A stretch of 23,899 bases of DNA from JBDKJS01 sp039806065. Lineage in GTDB: Bacteria > Bacteroidota > Bacteroidia > AKYH767-A > 2013-40CM-41-45. Below, one piece after another: positions 14,569-22,514 of this stretch (positions within the stretch are counted from its first letter, which is position 1; every line of letters starts with the position of its first letter). The stretch lies in contig JBDKJS010000116.1 of the NCBI GenBank assembly GCA_039806065.1, positions 1 to 23,899 of the forward strand, in the 5' to 3' direction. The position numbers were made by a program, and so were the translations under genes. A model generated the notes under the pieces. It did not search any database and was not told the origin of the DNA. It saw only the letters and a program-made list of their open reading frames with translations.

Positions 14569-15186
14569 ATGAAAACAAACATCATCATCAGACTAGCCCT
14601 TTTAGTGCTCTTGACACTAGGCCTAAACCAACAATCATCAGCACAGAAATATGCTTATGTCAATACCCAATATATACTTGACAACATACCTGATTATAAA
14701 TCAGCACAACAGCAATTGGATAATTTGAGTCTTCAATGGCAAAAAGAAATAGAGGATAAGTATAGCATCATTGATAAACTATACAAAGCTTACCAAAGCG
14801 AGCAAATTCTTTTAACCGAGGACATGAAAAAACGCAGGCAGGAAGAGATTCTTACCAAGGAGAAAGATGTGAAAGATTTACAAAAGCAGCGATTTGGATT
14901 TGAAGGCGATTTGTTTAAAAAGAAGCAAGAGCTGGTAAAACCTATTCAAGACAAAGTGTACAATGCAGTAAAGAAGATGGCAGTAGCACAGAGTTATGCA
15001 GTTATATTTGATAAGTCAAGCGATTTAACCATGCTATACACCAATCCTAAATATGATAAGAGCGATGAGATTTTGACATCATTAGGTTATAAGCCAGGCA
15101 AAAAAGATAGCGGAACTGGTGATGCTAAAGATTCGGGCTCAGATGTGAAACCCCCATCCAACGAAGAAGGTGGAGGAAAAAAATAA
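14569..15186 (+). CDS. skp: OmpH/Skp-family periplasmic chaperone, copy 1
   Basis: The 205-residue protein has a signal peptide ending SSA before Gln26. The Skp fold follows: a short beta segment (YAYVNTQYILDNIPDY), a long charged coiled-coil hairpin (about residues 42-130), and a closing strand (SYAVIFDKSSDLTMLY). The usual Skp length is about 160-170 residues; this copy adds a low-complexity tail rich in Gly, Asp, Ser and Lys from about residue 175. Skp trimers hold unfolded outer-membrane proteins in the periplasm on their way to BamA. The position directly after bamA fits that role. Confidence 0.88.
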   Translation: MKTNIIIRLALLVLLTLGLNQQSSAQKYAYVNTQYILDNIPDYKSAQQQLDNLSLQWQKEIEDKYSIIDKLYKAYQSEQILLTEDMKKRRQEEILTKEKDVKDLQKQRFGFEGDLFKKKQELVKPIQDKVYNAVKKMAVAQSYAVIFDKSSDLTMLYTNPKYDKSDEILTSLGYKPGKKDSGTGDAKDSGSDVKPPSNEEGGGKK

Positions 15187-15240
15187 ACTCAATAACCACT
15201 AATAATCAACTAACAGACCCACAACACACTAAAAAAGAAA

Positions 15241-15744
15241 ATGAAGAAATTATTATTAATTATCGCCATCACAGCCCTAGCTACCGTGGCCACAGCACAG
15301 AATACTAAATTCGGGCACATTAATTCTGCAGAATTAATAGCAGCCATGCCTGCAACTAAACAAGCTGATAGTACTTTAAAAAAGTTTGCTGAAACACTGG
15401 ATGCACAATACCGCCAGATGGGTATGGACTATCAAACCAAACTAGGCAAGTATCAGCAACAGCGCGATTCACTACCTGATGCTGTAAGAAAAGTAAAAGA
15501 ACAAGAGTTAGAAGATTTAGGAAGAAGAATACAAGAGTATGAAGCTAGTGCTCAAGAAAACCTAACAAAGAAAAAAGAGGAGCTCTACAGTCCAATTTTA
15601 AAAAGAGCTGAAGATGCAATAAAGGAATTAGCTAAGGAGAAAAGCTATAGTTATATTTTTGATACCAGTGTGGGTGCTGTGGTTTATGCCATAGATTCCG
15701 ATAACTTAATGGATGCCATTAAAGCCAAGCTGGGAATAAAGTAA
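15241..15744 (+). CDS. skp: OmpH/Skp-family periplasmic chaperone, copy 2
   Basis: The 167-residue protein is of normal Skp length: signal peptide ending ATA before Gln20, the opening FGHINSAELIAAMPATKQAD, a coiled-coil hairpin from about residue 45 to 125, and the closing YSYIFDTSVGAVVYA strand. It lies 54 bases after copy 1 and shares its layout but not the acidic tail, so the two are diverged tandem duplicates rather than recent copies. The gene ends 19 bases before a strong terminator that closes the whole nadK-skp block. Confidence 0.9.
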   Translation: MKKLLLIIAITALATVATAQNTKFGHINSAELIAAMPATKQADSTLKKFAETLDAQYRQMGMDYQTKLGKYQQQRDSLPDAVRKVKEQELEDLGRRIQEYEASAQENLTKKKEELYSPILKRAEDAIKELAKEKSYSYIFDTSVGAVVYAIDSDNLMDAIKAKLGIK

Positions 15745-15763
15745 TAATATTATCTAATCAACT

Positions 15764-15801
15764 AAAAAGTCGTACTGAAGAACTACAGTACGACTTTTTT
15801 T
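15764..15801 (+). terminator. Bidirectional rho-independent terminator between skp copy 2 and the third DUF6089 gene
   Basis: A 14-bp stem (15764-15777 pairing with 15786-15799, core GTCGTACTG / CAGTACGAC) with an 8-base loop has A5 on the left and T7 on the right. It can therefore stop transcription in both directions between two convergent genes. Confidence 0.9.
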
Positions 15802-15870
15802 GTTGGGAGTTGTTTATAACACCTTTCATTGGGCTTAACCTTTGGAAGCCGTTTAAACCCTTTTTATTTT

Positions 15871-16896
15871 TTAGTTCCTTGCTATGGTACCGAAAATGCT
15901 TTTAGGAGAAAGTGGCAACTTGTAGCTTAATTCAAGGCTGATATAAGTGAAACTATCAGGCTTATTAGGATTGCCTCTTCGGCTGGTAATGGGCCCTAAG
16001 TAACCATTGGTACCTCTTCCAGTGGGGTCGCTTATGTATTTAGCCAACTCTTGTCGGGTAGGGTCACCGGCAAAAGCGGCATTTATTTCATCATAAGTAG
16101 CATACCTATTACTCACATCGTCAAGATAATCCGTGAGGAAATAATAGAAGGAACCTTCAGCAGTGAGGGTAATATTTTTACTGATCCCATATCTTATACC
16201 CACTCCCATAGGGAAACCAATATTCATATAATTATAAGGTTTGCTGCTTTTCACTTCACCAGAACCGCCTTGCCCCTCAGTGCGCCAATTGCGCAAGTCA
16301 GTTTCGTAGATGCCATCTTTTTTAATAATATCACCTTGGCTACGAGCATCAACATAAGGATTGTTTCTAACTGTACCATCAGGCCAAAAATGATACCTGT
16401 TATCGATATTAATATCGCCATTGAATAAATCTGCTTTAGGTTGTCCATAGAACACCCCTACGCCACCAAACACATAGTACACGAATTTTTGTTTGTTGAT
16501 AGAACGGTTTTTATTTTTATAGAAAGTGTAAGAAGCACACGTTTGCATGCCTATTAAATCATTTCTAAAGCTAATACCTCTTAAATAATTTCGAAGTTCC
16601 GAACCTTCTCTAGCGCCTATAGGTTTGGTTTCATCATACTGCAATCTTTGCCAGGTAAATTTCACCATTAAGGAAAGAGGTCTGTACAGCACTCTTGACC
16701 TTTCAGGGTTGTTTAAAAAATCGCGCAGGGTGATTTGAAAACCAGAGTTTGCAGAGCTGTAAGTAAACTGTTTTTCATTGCCTAAATCGCCAACATAATT
16801 GACTACTCCACCACCAATACCAAGGTCTATGCTTCGTTGTGATTTAGATAATAATACAATAAAAAAACAACTAAAAAGTAGAATTAATTTTTTCAT
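15871..16896 (-). CDS. PorG/DUF6089-family outer-membrane protein, paralogue 3
   Basis: The 341-residue protein has a signal peptide ending SKS before Gln20, then a DUF6089-type barrel: DLGIGGGVVNYVGDLGNE near the start, YYVFGGVGVFYGQPKA in the middle, FPMGVGIRYGISKN, LTDYLDDVSNRYATYDE, and SRRGNPNKPDSFTYISLELSY before the end. It is longer than the other two copies because of inserts around the central loop (about residues 165-215, with NWRTEGQGG). It lies on the opposite strand from the nadK-skp block and faces the terminator. The TDYxDDV and P-N-K-P-D segments match the other copies closely enough to call common ancestry; the role in secretion or membrane assembly is inferred only from the family. 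Confidence 0.8.
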   Translation of the reverse strand: MKKLILLFSCFFIVLLSKSQRSIDLGIGGGVVNYVGDLGNEKQFTYSSANSGFQITLRDFLNNPERSRVLYRPLSLMVKFTWQRLQYDETKPIGAREGSELRNYLRGISFRNDLIGMQTCASYTFYKNKNRSINKQKFVYYVFGGVGVFYGQPKADLFNGDINIDNRYHFWPDGTVRNNPYVDARSQGDIIKKDGIYETDLRNWRTEGQGGSGEVKSSKPYNYMNIGFPMGVGIRYGISKNITLTAEGSFYYFLTDYLDDVSNRYATYDEINAAFAGDPTRQELAKYISDPTGRGTNGYLGPITSRRGNPNKPDSFTYISLELSYKLPLSPKSIFGTIARN

Positions 16897-17049
16897 GGGC
16901 TATTCCTTTCTGTTAAAGTTAGTATTGCCTTAAAGGTAGTAGTTTAACGAAATCAAGAAGCAATAGGGTATAGAATTTTGGTAAAGTGCAATTATCTATA
17001 GGTGAAATGAAAGCCAGTGTCTCAACAAAGCCTTAAAAGCAGGATGCTG

Positions 17050-18420
17050 CTAAGCAAAAACTTTTTCAATTACCTCTTCTATACGGGCAACAGGTTCCAC
17101 CTTAATTCCTTTATATTTAGTTTTATCAAGGCCTTTTATATTGTATTTAGATACAAATATTTTTTCGAATTGCATTTTTTCGGCTTCTTGAATTCGTAAT
17201 TCTAATTTGGGTACTGGTCTAATTTCACCACTCAATCCCACTTCAGCAGCAAAACAATATCTTGGGTTCACAGGAATATCCTCGTTAGAAGAAAGTATAG
17301 AACAAACCATGGCTAGATCGATGGCTGGGTCCTCTACTTTGAGGCCGCCAGCAATGTTTATAAAAACGTCCTTAGTGCCTAATTTAAAACCATTTCTTTT
17401 TTCCAAAACGGCTAATAATAAATTCAATCTACGAGTATCAAAACCGGTGGAGGTGCGTTGGGGCGTGCCGTAGACAGCACTGCTTACCAATGCTTGGGTT
17501 TCTATTAATAATGGTCTCAGACCTTCCATAGTGGCGGCTATAGTGGTGCCGCTAAGTTGTTCATCTCGTTGAGCTAGTAATATTTCTGAAGGATTGGTTA
17601 CTTCCTTTAATCCACTAGTTTGCATTTCAAAGATGCCAATTTCATTAGTAGAGCCAAAGCGATTTTTTAATGATCTCACGATTCTGTGTAGATGGTTGCT
17701 ATCACCTTCAAATTGAAGAACGGTATCCACCATGTGTTCTAATACTTTGGGGCCTGCAATGCTACCGTCTTTGGTAATATGACCCACGATGATTACTGGA
17801 ACTTGTGTGGTTTTGGCATATTTTAAGAGTTCGGCAGTGCATTCTCTTATTTGAGAAATGCTGCCTGGCGAAGATTCAATTTTGTCAGAAAAAATAGTTT
17901 GAATGGAGTCTATGATTACCAACTGCGGTTGCAATTGAGTCAGTTTTAAAAAAATTTGATCAAGAGAGGTTTCAGTATAAATGTATAAATTAGAGAAAGG
18001 TTCGCTTATTCGTGCGGCTCTTAATTTGATTTGTTGTTCGCTTTCTTCGCCACTGATGTAAAGCAATTTTTTGTTTTTTAATTTTAAGGCCAATTGCAGT
18101 AGCAGTGTTGATTTTCCTATTCCAGGCTCGCCACTGATGAGGGTAAGTGCCCCAGCTACCAATCCACCTCCAAGCACCCGGTTAAGTTCTATTCCAGGTA
18201 GTTTAATCCGAGGTTCTTCACTCACACTTATATCTTGAATAAGGATAGGTTGGCTTTGTTGCCCATTTTGAGCGGCCCATCCTTGGTGAGCAGTGCTCAA
18301 CTTTGTGTTGCGTTCTTCAACAAATGTATTCCAGCTATTACAATTAGGGCATTTACCCAGCCACTTTACACTTTCATGGCCACAAGACTGACAGTAATAC
18401 GCAGTTTTTACTTTTGCCAT
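17050..18420 (-). CDS. radA: DNA repair protein RadA
   Basis: The 456-residue RecA-related ATPase helps branch migration and processing of recombination intermediates. Its three parts are complete: a four-Cys zinc finger (C10, C13, C24, C27); the ATPase core with Walker A GEPGIGKST at 97-105, Walker B LVIIDS at 167-172 and the RadA-specific KNRFG at 252-256; and a C-terminal Lon-protease-like domain (from about residue 295, with GGLKVEDPAIDLAM) that lacks protease activity in this family. It starts six bases after the stop of a small lipoprotein gene on the same strand, so the two probably share a transcript. Confidence 0.95.
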   Translation of the reverse strand: MAKVKTAYYCQSCGHESVKWLGKCPNCNSWNTFVEERNTKLSTAHQGWAAQNGQQSQPILIQDISVSEEPRIKLPGIELNRVLGGGLVAGALTLISGEPGIGKSTLLLQLALKLKNKKLLYISGEESEQQIKLRAARISEPFSNLYIYTETSLDQIFLKLTQLQPQLVIIDSIQTIFSDKIESSPGSISQIRECTAELLKYAKTTQVPVIIVGHITKDGSIAGPKVLEHMVDTVLQFEGDSNHLHRIVRSLKNRFGSTNEIGIFEMQTSGLKEVTNPSEILLAQRDEQLSGTTIAATMEGLRPLLIETQALVSSAVYGTPQRTSTGFDTRRLNLLLAVLEKRNGFKLGTKDVFINIAGGLKVEDPAIDLAMVCSILSSNEDIPVNPRYCFAAEVGLSGEIRPVPKLELRIQEAEKMQFEKIFVSKYNIKGLDKTKYKGIKVEPVARIEEVIEKVFA

Positions 18421-18426
18421 AGAAAA

Positions 18427-18855
18427 CTATTGTGCCCTTTTTACAAATTCTCTTTGAAGAATTCCTGTTCCGCAGGCTCCACCAGTTCCTTTGAGTGCAA
18501 GAATCATAATGTTATCTTCAAGTCTAATTATGTCCCAGCTACCTTTGTAGCAGCTATTGGTTCCAAATGTGCCAAAGTTTTCAAGATTTAATCTAGCATC
18601 GTCTACCTCGGTTTTCACAACATAATCAGTAGAATCAACTATGGGAAGATTGTTGCCATACCTAATGGTCATTCTTCCATTGCTAAATGTCCATACTTCA
18701 TCTATGCTGTCTTTGGGGATATGAATGCAGGTCCATTCGGCTTGTATCCGCTTTCCCAAGTCTTCTTCTGATTCAAAATAATCAAAATTTTCACATCCAT
18801 AGGTTAGGAAAAGTGCACAGCACAGTAACCAGTATTTGAAGGGGTTTATTTTCAT
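18427..18855 (-). CDS. Small lipoprotein of unknown function upstream of radA
   Basis: The 142-residue protein has a lipoprotein signal (LTYG before Cys21), so it should be membrane-anchored. The mature part is short and probably beta-rich: GKRIQAEWTC, VWTFSNGRMTIRYG, TDYVVKTEVDDARLNLENFGTFG, WDIIRLEDNIMILAL. This order of strands resembles small lipocalin-like domains of Bacteroidota, but I cannot assign a family with certainty. Three further Cys in the mature part may form a disulfide. An in-frame start 14 codons upstream (18897) would bury the signal peptide, so I choose the ATG at 18855. radA follows after six bases, which looks like positional rather than functional coupling. Confidence 0.75.
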   Translation of the reverse strand: MKINPFKYWLLCCALFLTYGCENFDYFESEEDLGKRIQAEWTCIHIPKDSIDEVWTFSNGRMTIRYGNNLPIVDSTDYVVKTEVDDARLNLENFGTFGTNSCYKGSWDIIRLEDNIMILALKGTGGACGTGILQREFVKRAQ

Positions 18856-18949
18856 GATGGATTGGGTGATAAAAGTATTAAGTGAAAACAAAATCAATGA
18901 GGCTGAGGGTAAAGTTAAAATATTTAGTGTGAAAAACTAGATTGATGAA

Positions 18950-19444
18950 CTATTTTTTGGCAGTATTAATTTTTTCGATGGTCAATGAAGTGCCATAACC
19001 CTCTAAAAAGGGAATGGTTACCACGATACCCCCATTGGCTGTTACTTCTGGTCCTCCTACAATGTTTTCTATTTTGTAATCGGCCCCTTTTACTAAAACA
19101 TCTGGTTTTATTTGATTAATTAAATTTATAGGTGTATCTTCTTCAAAAAGGATCACGTGATCTACAAAGTGTAGAGAGGCAATGAGCACCATTCTTTGCA
19201 GTTGATTATGGATAGGTCTTCCTGGCTTTAGCTTACCCACAGAGGCATCAGCATTCACCCCTACTATAAGAATGTGGCCAAGGTCTGCAGCTTTGCTTAA
19301 GTAATCGATATGCCCAAGGTGTAAAATATCAAAGCATCCATTAGTAAATACTATTTTTTTATCCTTGAAGTGATATTTACTAGTTAATAGATTCAATTGA
19401 CTAGCAGAAATTATTTTTTGATGGATGATTTCAAGATGCTTCAT
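18950..19444 (-). CDS. rfaE2: D-glycero-beta-D-manno-heptose 1-phosphate adenylyltransferase
   Basis: The 164-residue nucleotidyltransferase transfers AMP from ATP to heptose 1-phosphate, making the ADP-heptose precursor of the LPS core. It corresponds to the C-terminal half of E. coli HldE. Motifs: FTNGCFDILHLGHIDYL at 33-49 with the HxGH pair H42-H45, GVNADASVGKLKPGRP at 62-77, LVKGADY at 117-123, and EGYGTSLTIEKI near the end. The kinase half is not in the window, so the two activities are on separate genes here. Its ATG overlaps the stop of the upstream membrane-protein gene by four bases (ATGA), which implies translational coupling. Confidence 0.9.
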   Translation of the reverse strand: MKHLEIIHQKIISASQLNLLTSKYHFKDKKIVFTNGCFDILHLGHIDYLSKAADLGHILIVGVNADASVGKLKPGRPIHNQLQRMVLIASLHFVDHVILFEEDTPINLINQIKPDVLVKGADYKIENIVGGPEVTANGGIVVTIPFLEGYGTSLTIEKINTAKK

Positions 19445-20454
19445 TCAGCTTTAATTTTATTTTTTTGACCTGCCTTATACAGTAGCGCAATAGCTATCAA
19501 ACCACCAACTACCACCACTACCAATTGCGATTCATGTGAAAGAATGGCATAACCTAAAGCTGCATCGGCAGGCACATCATATAGTGCCAGTCCTTGCTTG
19601 ACTATTTGATGAAAAATGCCCAAACCTCCTTGAACTGGAGCCGACATAGCAATACCACCCACTACCAATACAAACATACCGGCTTTATAACTAAGATGGG
19701 CTGTTTCAGCTAGTGCATAGAAACAGGTATAGGCCATCATAAAATACATGAACCATATTAAGCAAGTATGAAAAATAAAGCTCCACGGATTAGCTAGAAG
19801 TCTAATTGATAGTGCACCATCTATTAAGCCTTTGAAAAAATTTGCGATACCTTTTGTCAATTTATGTGATTGGATAGCACTTTTTTTGCGATTTATTAAA
19901 ATGAAAAGGAATAAAATAAAAACCAATAAACCCGCAATCAGAATTGGGTATTGAGCAAGTTGCTGAAGTCGATAAGAAATTTTCGAAAATATTAGTTCAT
20001 TAAGCAATCCATACAATCGATCAAATTCAAGCCAAGCTGTTAGTAAGATGCAAATAGCCAAACAAATTACATCAAATACTCTTTCAGCAATAACAGTCCC
20101 CACTAGTTTATCAAAGGGGGCCTTCTCCACCTTGGCTAAAGAGGCGCAACGGCTCACTTCGCCAAGTCTTGGAAGCACAAAATTCATGAGGTAACCAAAC
20201 ATGAGGGCATACATGGCATTGGCAAATTTTACAGGATGGCCACTAGCCTCTACCAACAATTTCCACCTGTAGGCCCGGCTAGCAAACGCAATAAGTGAGC
20301 AAACTACAGGAATCAGTATCCAGAAATAGTTTGCTTTTTGTAATAGCTCTTTTATGCGATTGGCATCAATATCTTTAAAAGCAAGTACAATAAAAAAAAC
20401 AGCCAACGCTATTCCGATGAGGTACTTGATGATATTGCTAATTTGTTGCTTCAC
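19441..20454 (-). CDS. UPF0104 / lysylphosphatidylglycerol-synthase-type integral membrane protein
   Basis: The 337-residue protein has about eight hydrophobic segments spread along its length. Family features include ASRAYRWKLLVEA near residues 58-70, YALMFGYLMNFVLPRLGEVSRC near 82-103, ERVFDV near 124, and a Gly-rich PVQGGLGIFHQIVKQG segment toward the C-terminus. Related domains in MprF move aminoacylated lipids across the membrane, and stand-alone members are usually called flippase-like. The substrate is unknown here. Coupling to rfaE2 by a four-base overlap could point to an envelope lipid or glycan, but panD upstream argues the operon is mixed. The catalytic half of MprF is absent. Confidence 0.8.
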   Translation of the reverse strand: MKQQISNIIKYLIGIALAVFFIVLAFKDIDANRIKELLQKANYFWILIPVVCSLIAFASRAYRWKLLVEASGHPVKFANAMYALMFGYLMNFVLPRLGEVSRCASLAKVEKAPFDKLVGTVIAERVFDVICLAICILLTAWLEFDRLYGLLNELIFSKISYRLQQLAQYPILIAGLLVFILFLFILINRKKSAIQSHKLTKGIANFFKGLIDGALSIRLLANPWSFIFHTCLIWFMYFMMAYTCFYALAETAHLSYKAGMFVLVVGGIAMSAPVQGGLGIFHQIVKQGLALYDVPADAALGYAILSHESQLVVVVVGGLIAIALLYKAGQKNKIKAE

Positions 20455-20456
20455 AC

Positions 20457-20801
20457 TTACAATGTATTGCCAGCCTTCGGGAAAACTACTGTAGGTTTAA
20501 ATTTTTTGGCGTTTTCGAAATCCATAGTTGCATAAGATACCACTATTACTACATCGCCCACCAGTGCTCTTCTTGCTGCTGGACCGTTAAGGCAAATTTG
20601 ACCGCTGCTGCGTTCGCCTTTGATCACATAGGTCTCAAACCGTTCGCCATTGTTTACATTAAGCACTTCCACTTTTTCATTCTCTATTAAGTTAGCTGCT
20701 TCCATTAGATTTTCATCAATGGTGATACTCCCCACATAGTTTAAATCAGACTCAGTTACGGTAACTCTATGTAATTTTGATTTCAATATTTGTATTTGCA
20801 T
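20457..20801 (-). CDS. panD: Aspartate 1-decarboxylase
   Basis: The 114-residue precursor makes beta-alanine from aspartate for pantothenate and CoA. It cleaves itself between Gly24 and Ser25 (YVGSITID), leaving the pyruvoyl group on the new N-terminus. Lys9 and His11 in LKSKLHRV and the Tyr in ETYVIKGERSSG are the expected active-site residues, and NGPAARRALVGDVVIVVSYA is the family C-terminal core. Length is slightly below that of the E. coli protein (126). It lies 33 bases after the biotin carrier gene and two bases before the membrane-protein gene, inside one operon. Confidence 0.95.
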   Translation of the reverse strand: MQIQILKSKLHRVTVTESDLNYVGSITIDENLMEAANLIENEKVEVLNVNNGERFETYVIKGERSSGQICLNGPAARRALVGDVVIVVSYATMDFENAKKFKPTVVFPKAGNTL

Positions 20802-20834
20802 ACTTTATTTGTTGTATTATTAGCTATTTGATAA

Positions 20835-21344
20835 TTATTTTTCAAGCGTTATCATTACTTGATTTTTTTCCACTTTGTCGCCTTGGGTAATGTTGATTTT
20901 TTTAATCATTCCATCCGTTGGTGCTTTTATTACATTTTCCATTTTCATGGCTTCCAATACCAGTAAGGCATCGCCTTTATTTATCTTTTGATCAACGGCC
21001 ACATTTACCTTGAGCACCAAGCCAGGCATAGGTGCTTTTATGGTGGCAGCGGCAGTAGCACTATTATTATTGAAGCCCATTTCGTCAAGTAGCAAATCGT
21101 ATTTGTCTTTCACCACAGCTAGGTAGATTTGGTTGTTGATTTTAAGCTTAATGCTTTTTTCCTCTTTATTCACTGTAATGACATCGATTGAAATCGATTT
21201 ATTCTGGTAGAGTAAATGATAAGCACCATTTCCAATTGGCACTATATGGCCATCAAATAATTGATTGTTTAGGCTAAGTGATCCATTGTCAGAAGCAATG
21301 CTATAATCCTTGCCATTTAATGAAACTTTAAAGTTATTTTTCAA
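20835..21344 (-). CDS. Biotin carboxyl carrier protein (acyl-CoA carboxylase biotinyl subunit)
   Basis: The 169-residue protein ends in a biotinyl domain (about 101-169) with KAPMPG at 103-108 and EAMKMEN at 131-137, where Lys134 receives biotin. The first 95 residues form a beta-rich domain like the BT-associated region of propionyl/methylcrotonyl-CoA carboxylase alpha chains, ahead of a short Asn/Ala linker. The carrier shuttles carboxyl-biotin between a biotin carboxylase and a carboxyltransferase; neither partner gene is in the window. It is unlike the E. coli AccB N-terminus. It is first in the operon with panD, which fits CoA-linked metabolism but does not prove a link. Confidence 0.88.
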   Translation of the reverse strand: MKNNFKVSLNGKDYSIASDNGSLSLNNQLFDGHIVPIGNGAYHLLYQNKSISIDVITVNKEEKSIKLKINNQIYLAVVKDKYDLLLDEMGFNNNSATAAATIKAPMPGLVLKVNVAVDQKINKGDALLVLEAMKMENVIKAPTDGMIKKINITQGDKVEKNQVMITLEK

Positions 21345-21366
21345 GAGTGCTGAATTGAATTAAGTG

Positions 21367-21374
21367 CAAAAGTA
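21367..21374 (-). promoter_or_regulatory. -7 promoter element of the biotin carrier/panD operon
   Basis: The minus strand reads TACTTTTG, an exact TAnnTTTG match, 22 bases before the ATG at 21344. No good -33 element is seen. Confidence 0.5.
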
Positions 21375-21486
21375 TCAAACATTTTGAATAATGCTTTATT
21401 TTGTGGTGCCGTAAAATTGGCATTAACACATGATGGAAGGTGCTTGATAATGGCGATTAATTTTAAGCTATAAAATGATTTGAAAT

Positions 21487-22500
21487 ATGAATAAGTGGAT
21501 GTCGATTTTAAAATGTATGGATGTGATATTGGTATGGGCATTAATAAGTTGTAATGCACCAGAACCAGCATCTGATGCTATAGAAAAAAAAGAAAGTGTA
21601 CCAACCTACCAAGCACGGGGGCCATTATTCAATGGTGATAGTGCCTATGCATATGTAAAGGCACAATGTGATTTTGGACCGAGGGTACCAAACACTAAAG
21701 CACATGATCAGTGTGGCAATTATTTAGAAAAACGATTAAAGTCACTGTGCAGTATTGTACATGTGCAACAGGCTACTGTGAAGGCGTATAATGGAGCGGA
21801 TTTAAAAATTAAAAATCTGATTGCACAGTTTAACGAAGCAGCCACTGTAAGAATCCTGCTTTTTGCACATTGGGACACTCGCCCCTGGGCCGATCAAGAT
21901 AGTGAGCGAAGAGATGAACCAATACTAGGCGCTGATGATGGGGCTAGTGGAGTGGGCGTTTTATTAGAATTGGCTAGAATATTAAATGAAAACGCCCCAC
22001 CTTTAGGAATTGATATTGCTTTTTTCGATGCGGAAGATTACGGAACAAAATCTGGTGAAGAGCAGATGAGTGATAGTTATGCCTTAGGAACTCAATATTG
22101 GTGTAGGAATTTAATGCCACAGGGATATAAAGCACGGTATGGTATTTTGTTAGACATGGTAGGCGCAAGTAATGCAACCTTTATTCACGAGGAAATAAGT
22201 AATAAAAATGCAGGTGAATTATTAACTTTTGTTTGGGATAAGGCCGCCAAGCTAGGCTATGCTAAATACTTTGTGTGGCAGCAGGGACCGGGCATTGATG
22301 ATGATCATAAATATACTAATGAATTACTGGGCCTCCCCAGCATTGACATTATCCATCTTAACACTCATAGTAGTGCTCGGAGTGTATTCCCCAATCACTG
22401 GCATACCCATCGTGACAATATGGATATTATTGATCCAACTACTTTGAAGGCCGTAGGCCAAACTTTGACAGAATGTATTTGGACATTAGAATTAAAATAA
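21487..22500 (+). CDS. M28-family glutaminyl-peptide cyclotransferase-like lipoprotein
   Basis: The 337-residue protein has a lipoprotein signal (ALIS before Cys22) and a single zinc-dependent M28 domain. Visible active-site segments are AHWDTRPWAD at 127-136, GADDGASGVG at 148-157, FFDAEDYG at 179-186, LLDMVG at 221-226, IDIIHLN at 286-292 and HWHTHRDNMDII at 304-315. The pattern fits the animal-type glutaminyl cyclases found in Bacteroidota (as in Porphyromonas) better than true aminopeptidases, because of the HWDTRP segment and the single-domain size. Such an enzyme would turn N-terminal Gln of exported proteins into pyroglutamate. An aminopeptidase role remains possible. The gene stands alone, 142 bp from the divergent biotin carrier gene. 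Confidence 0.82.
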   Translation: MNKWMSILKCMDVILVWALISCNAPEPASDAIEKKESVPTYQARGPLFNGDSAYAYVKAQCDFGPRVPNTKAHDQCGNYLEKRLKSLCSIVHVQQATVKAYNGADLKIKNLIAQFNEAATVRILLFAHWDTRPWADQDSERRDEPILGADDGASGVGVLLELARILNENAPPLGIDIAFFDAEDYGTKSGEEQMSDSYALGTQYWCRNLMPQGYKARYGILLDMVGASNATFIHEEISNKNAGELLTFVWDKAAKLGYAKYFVWQQGPGIDDDHKYTNELLGLPSIDIIHLNTHSSARSVFPNHWHTHRDNMDIIDPTTLKAVGQTLTECIWTLELK

Positions 22501-22514
22501 ATAGATCACTTACT

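Noticed and set aside
16051..16428. 125-residue plus-strand reading frame opposite the third DUF6089 gene
   Set aside because: It lies wholly within a confident gene on the other strand and has no family features.
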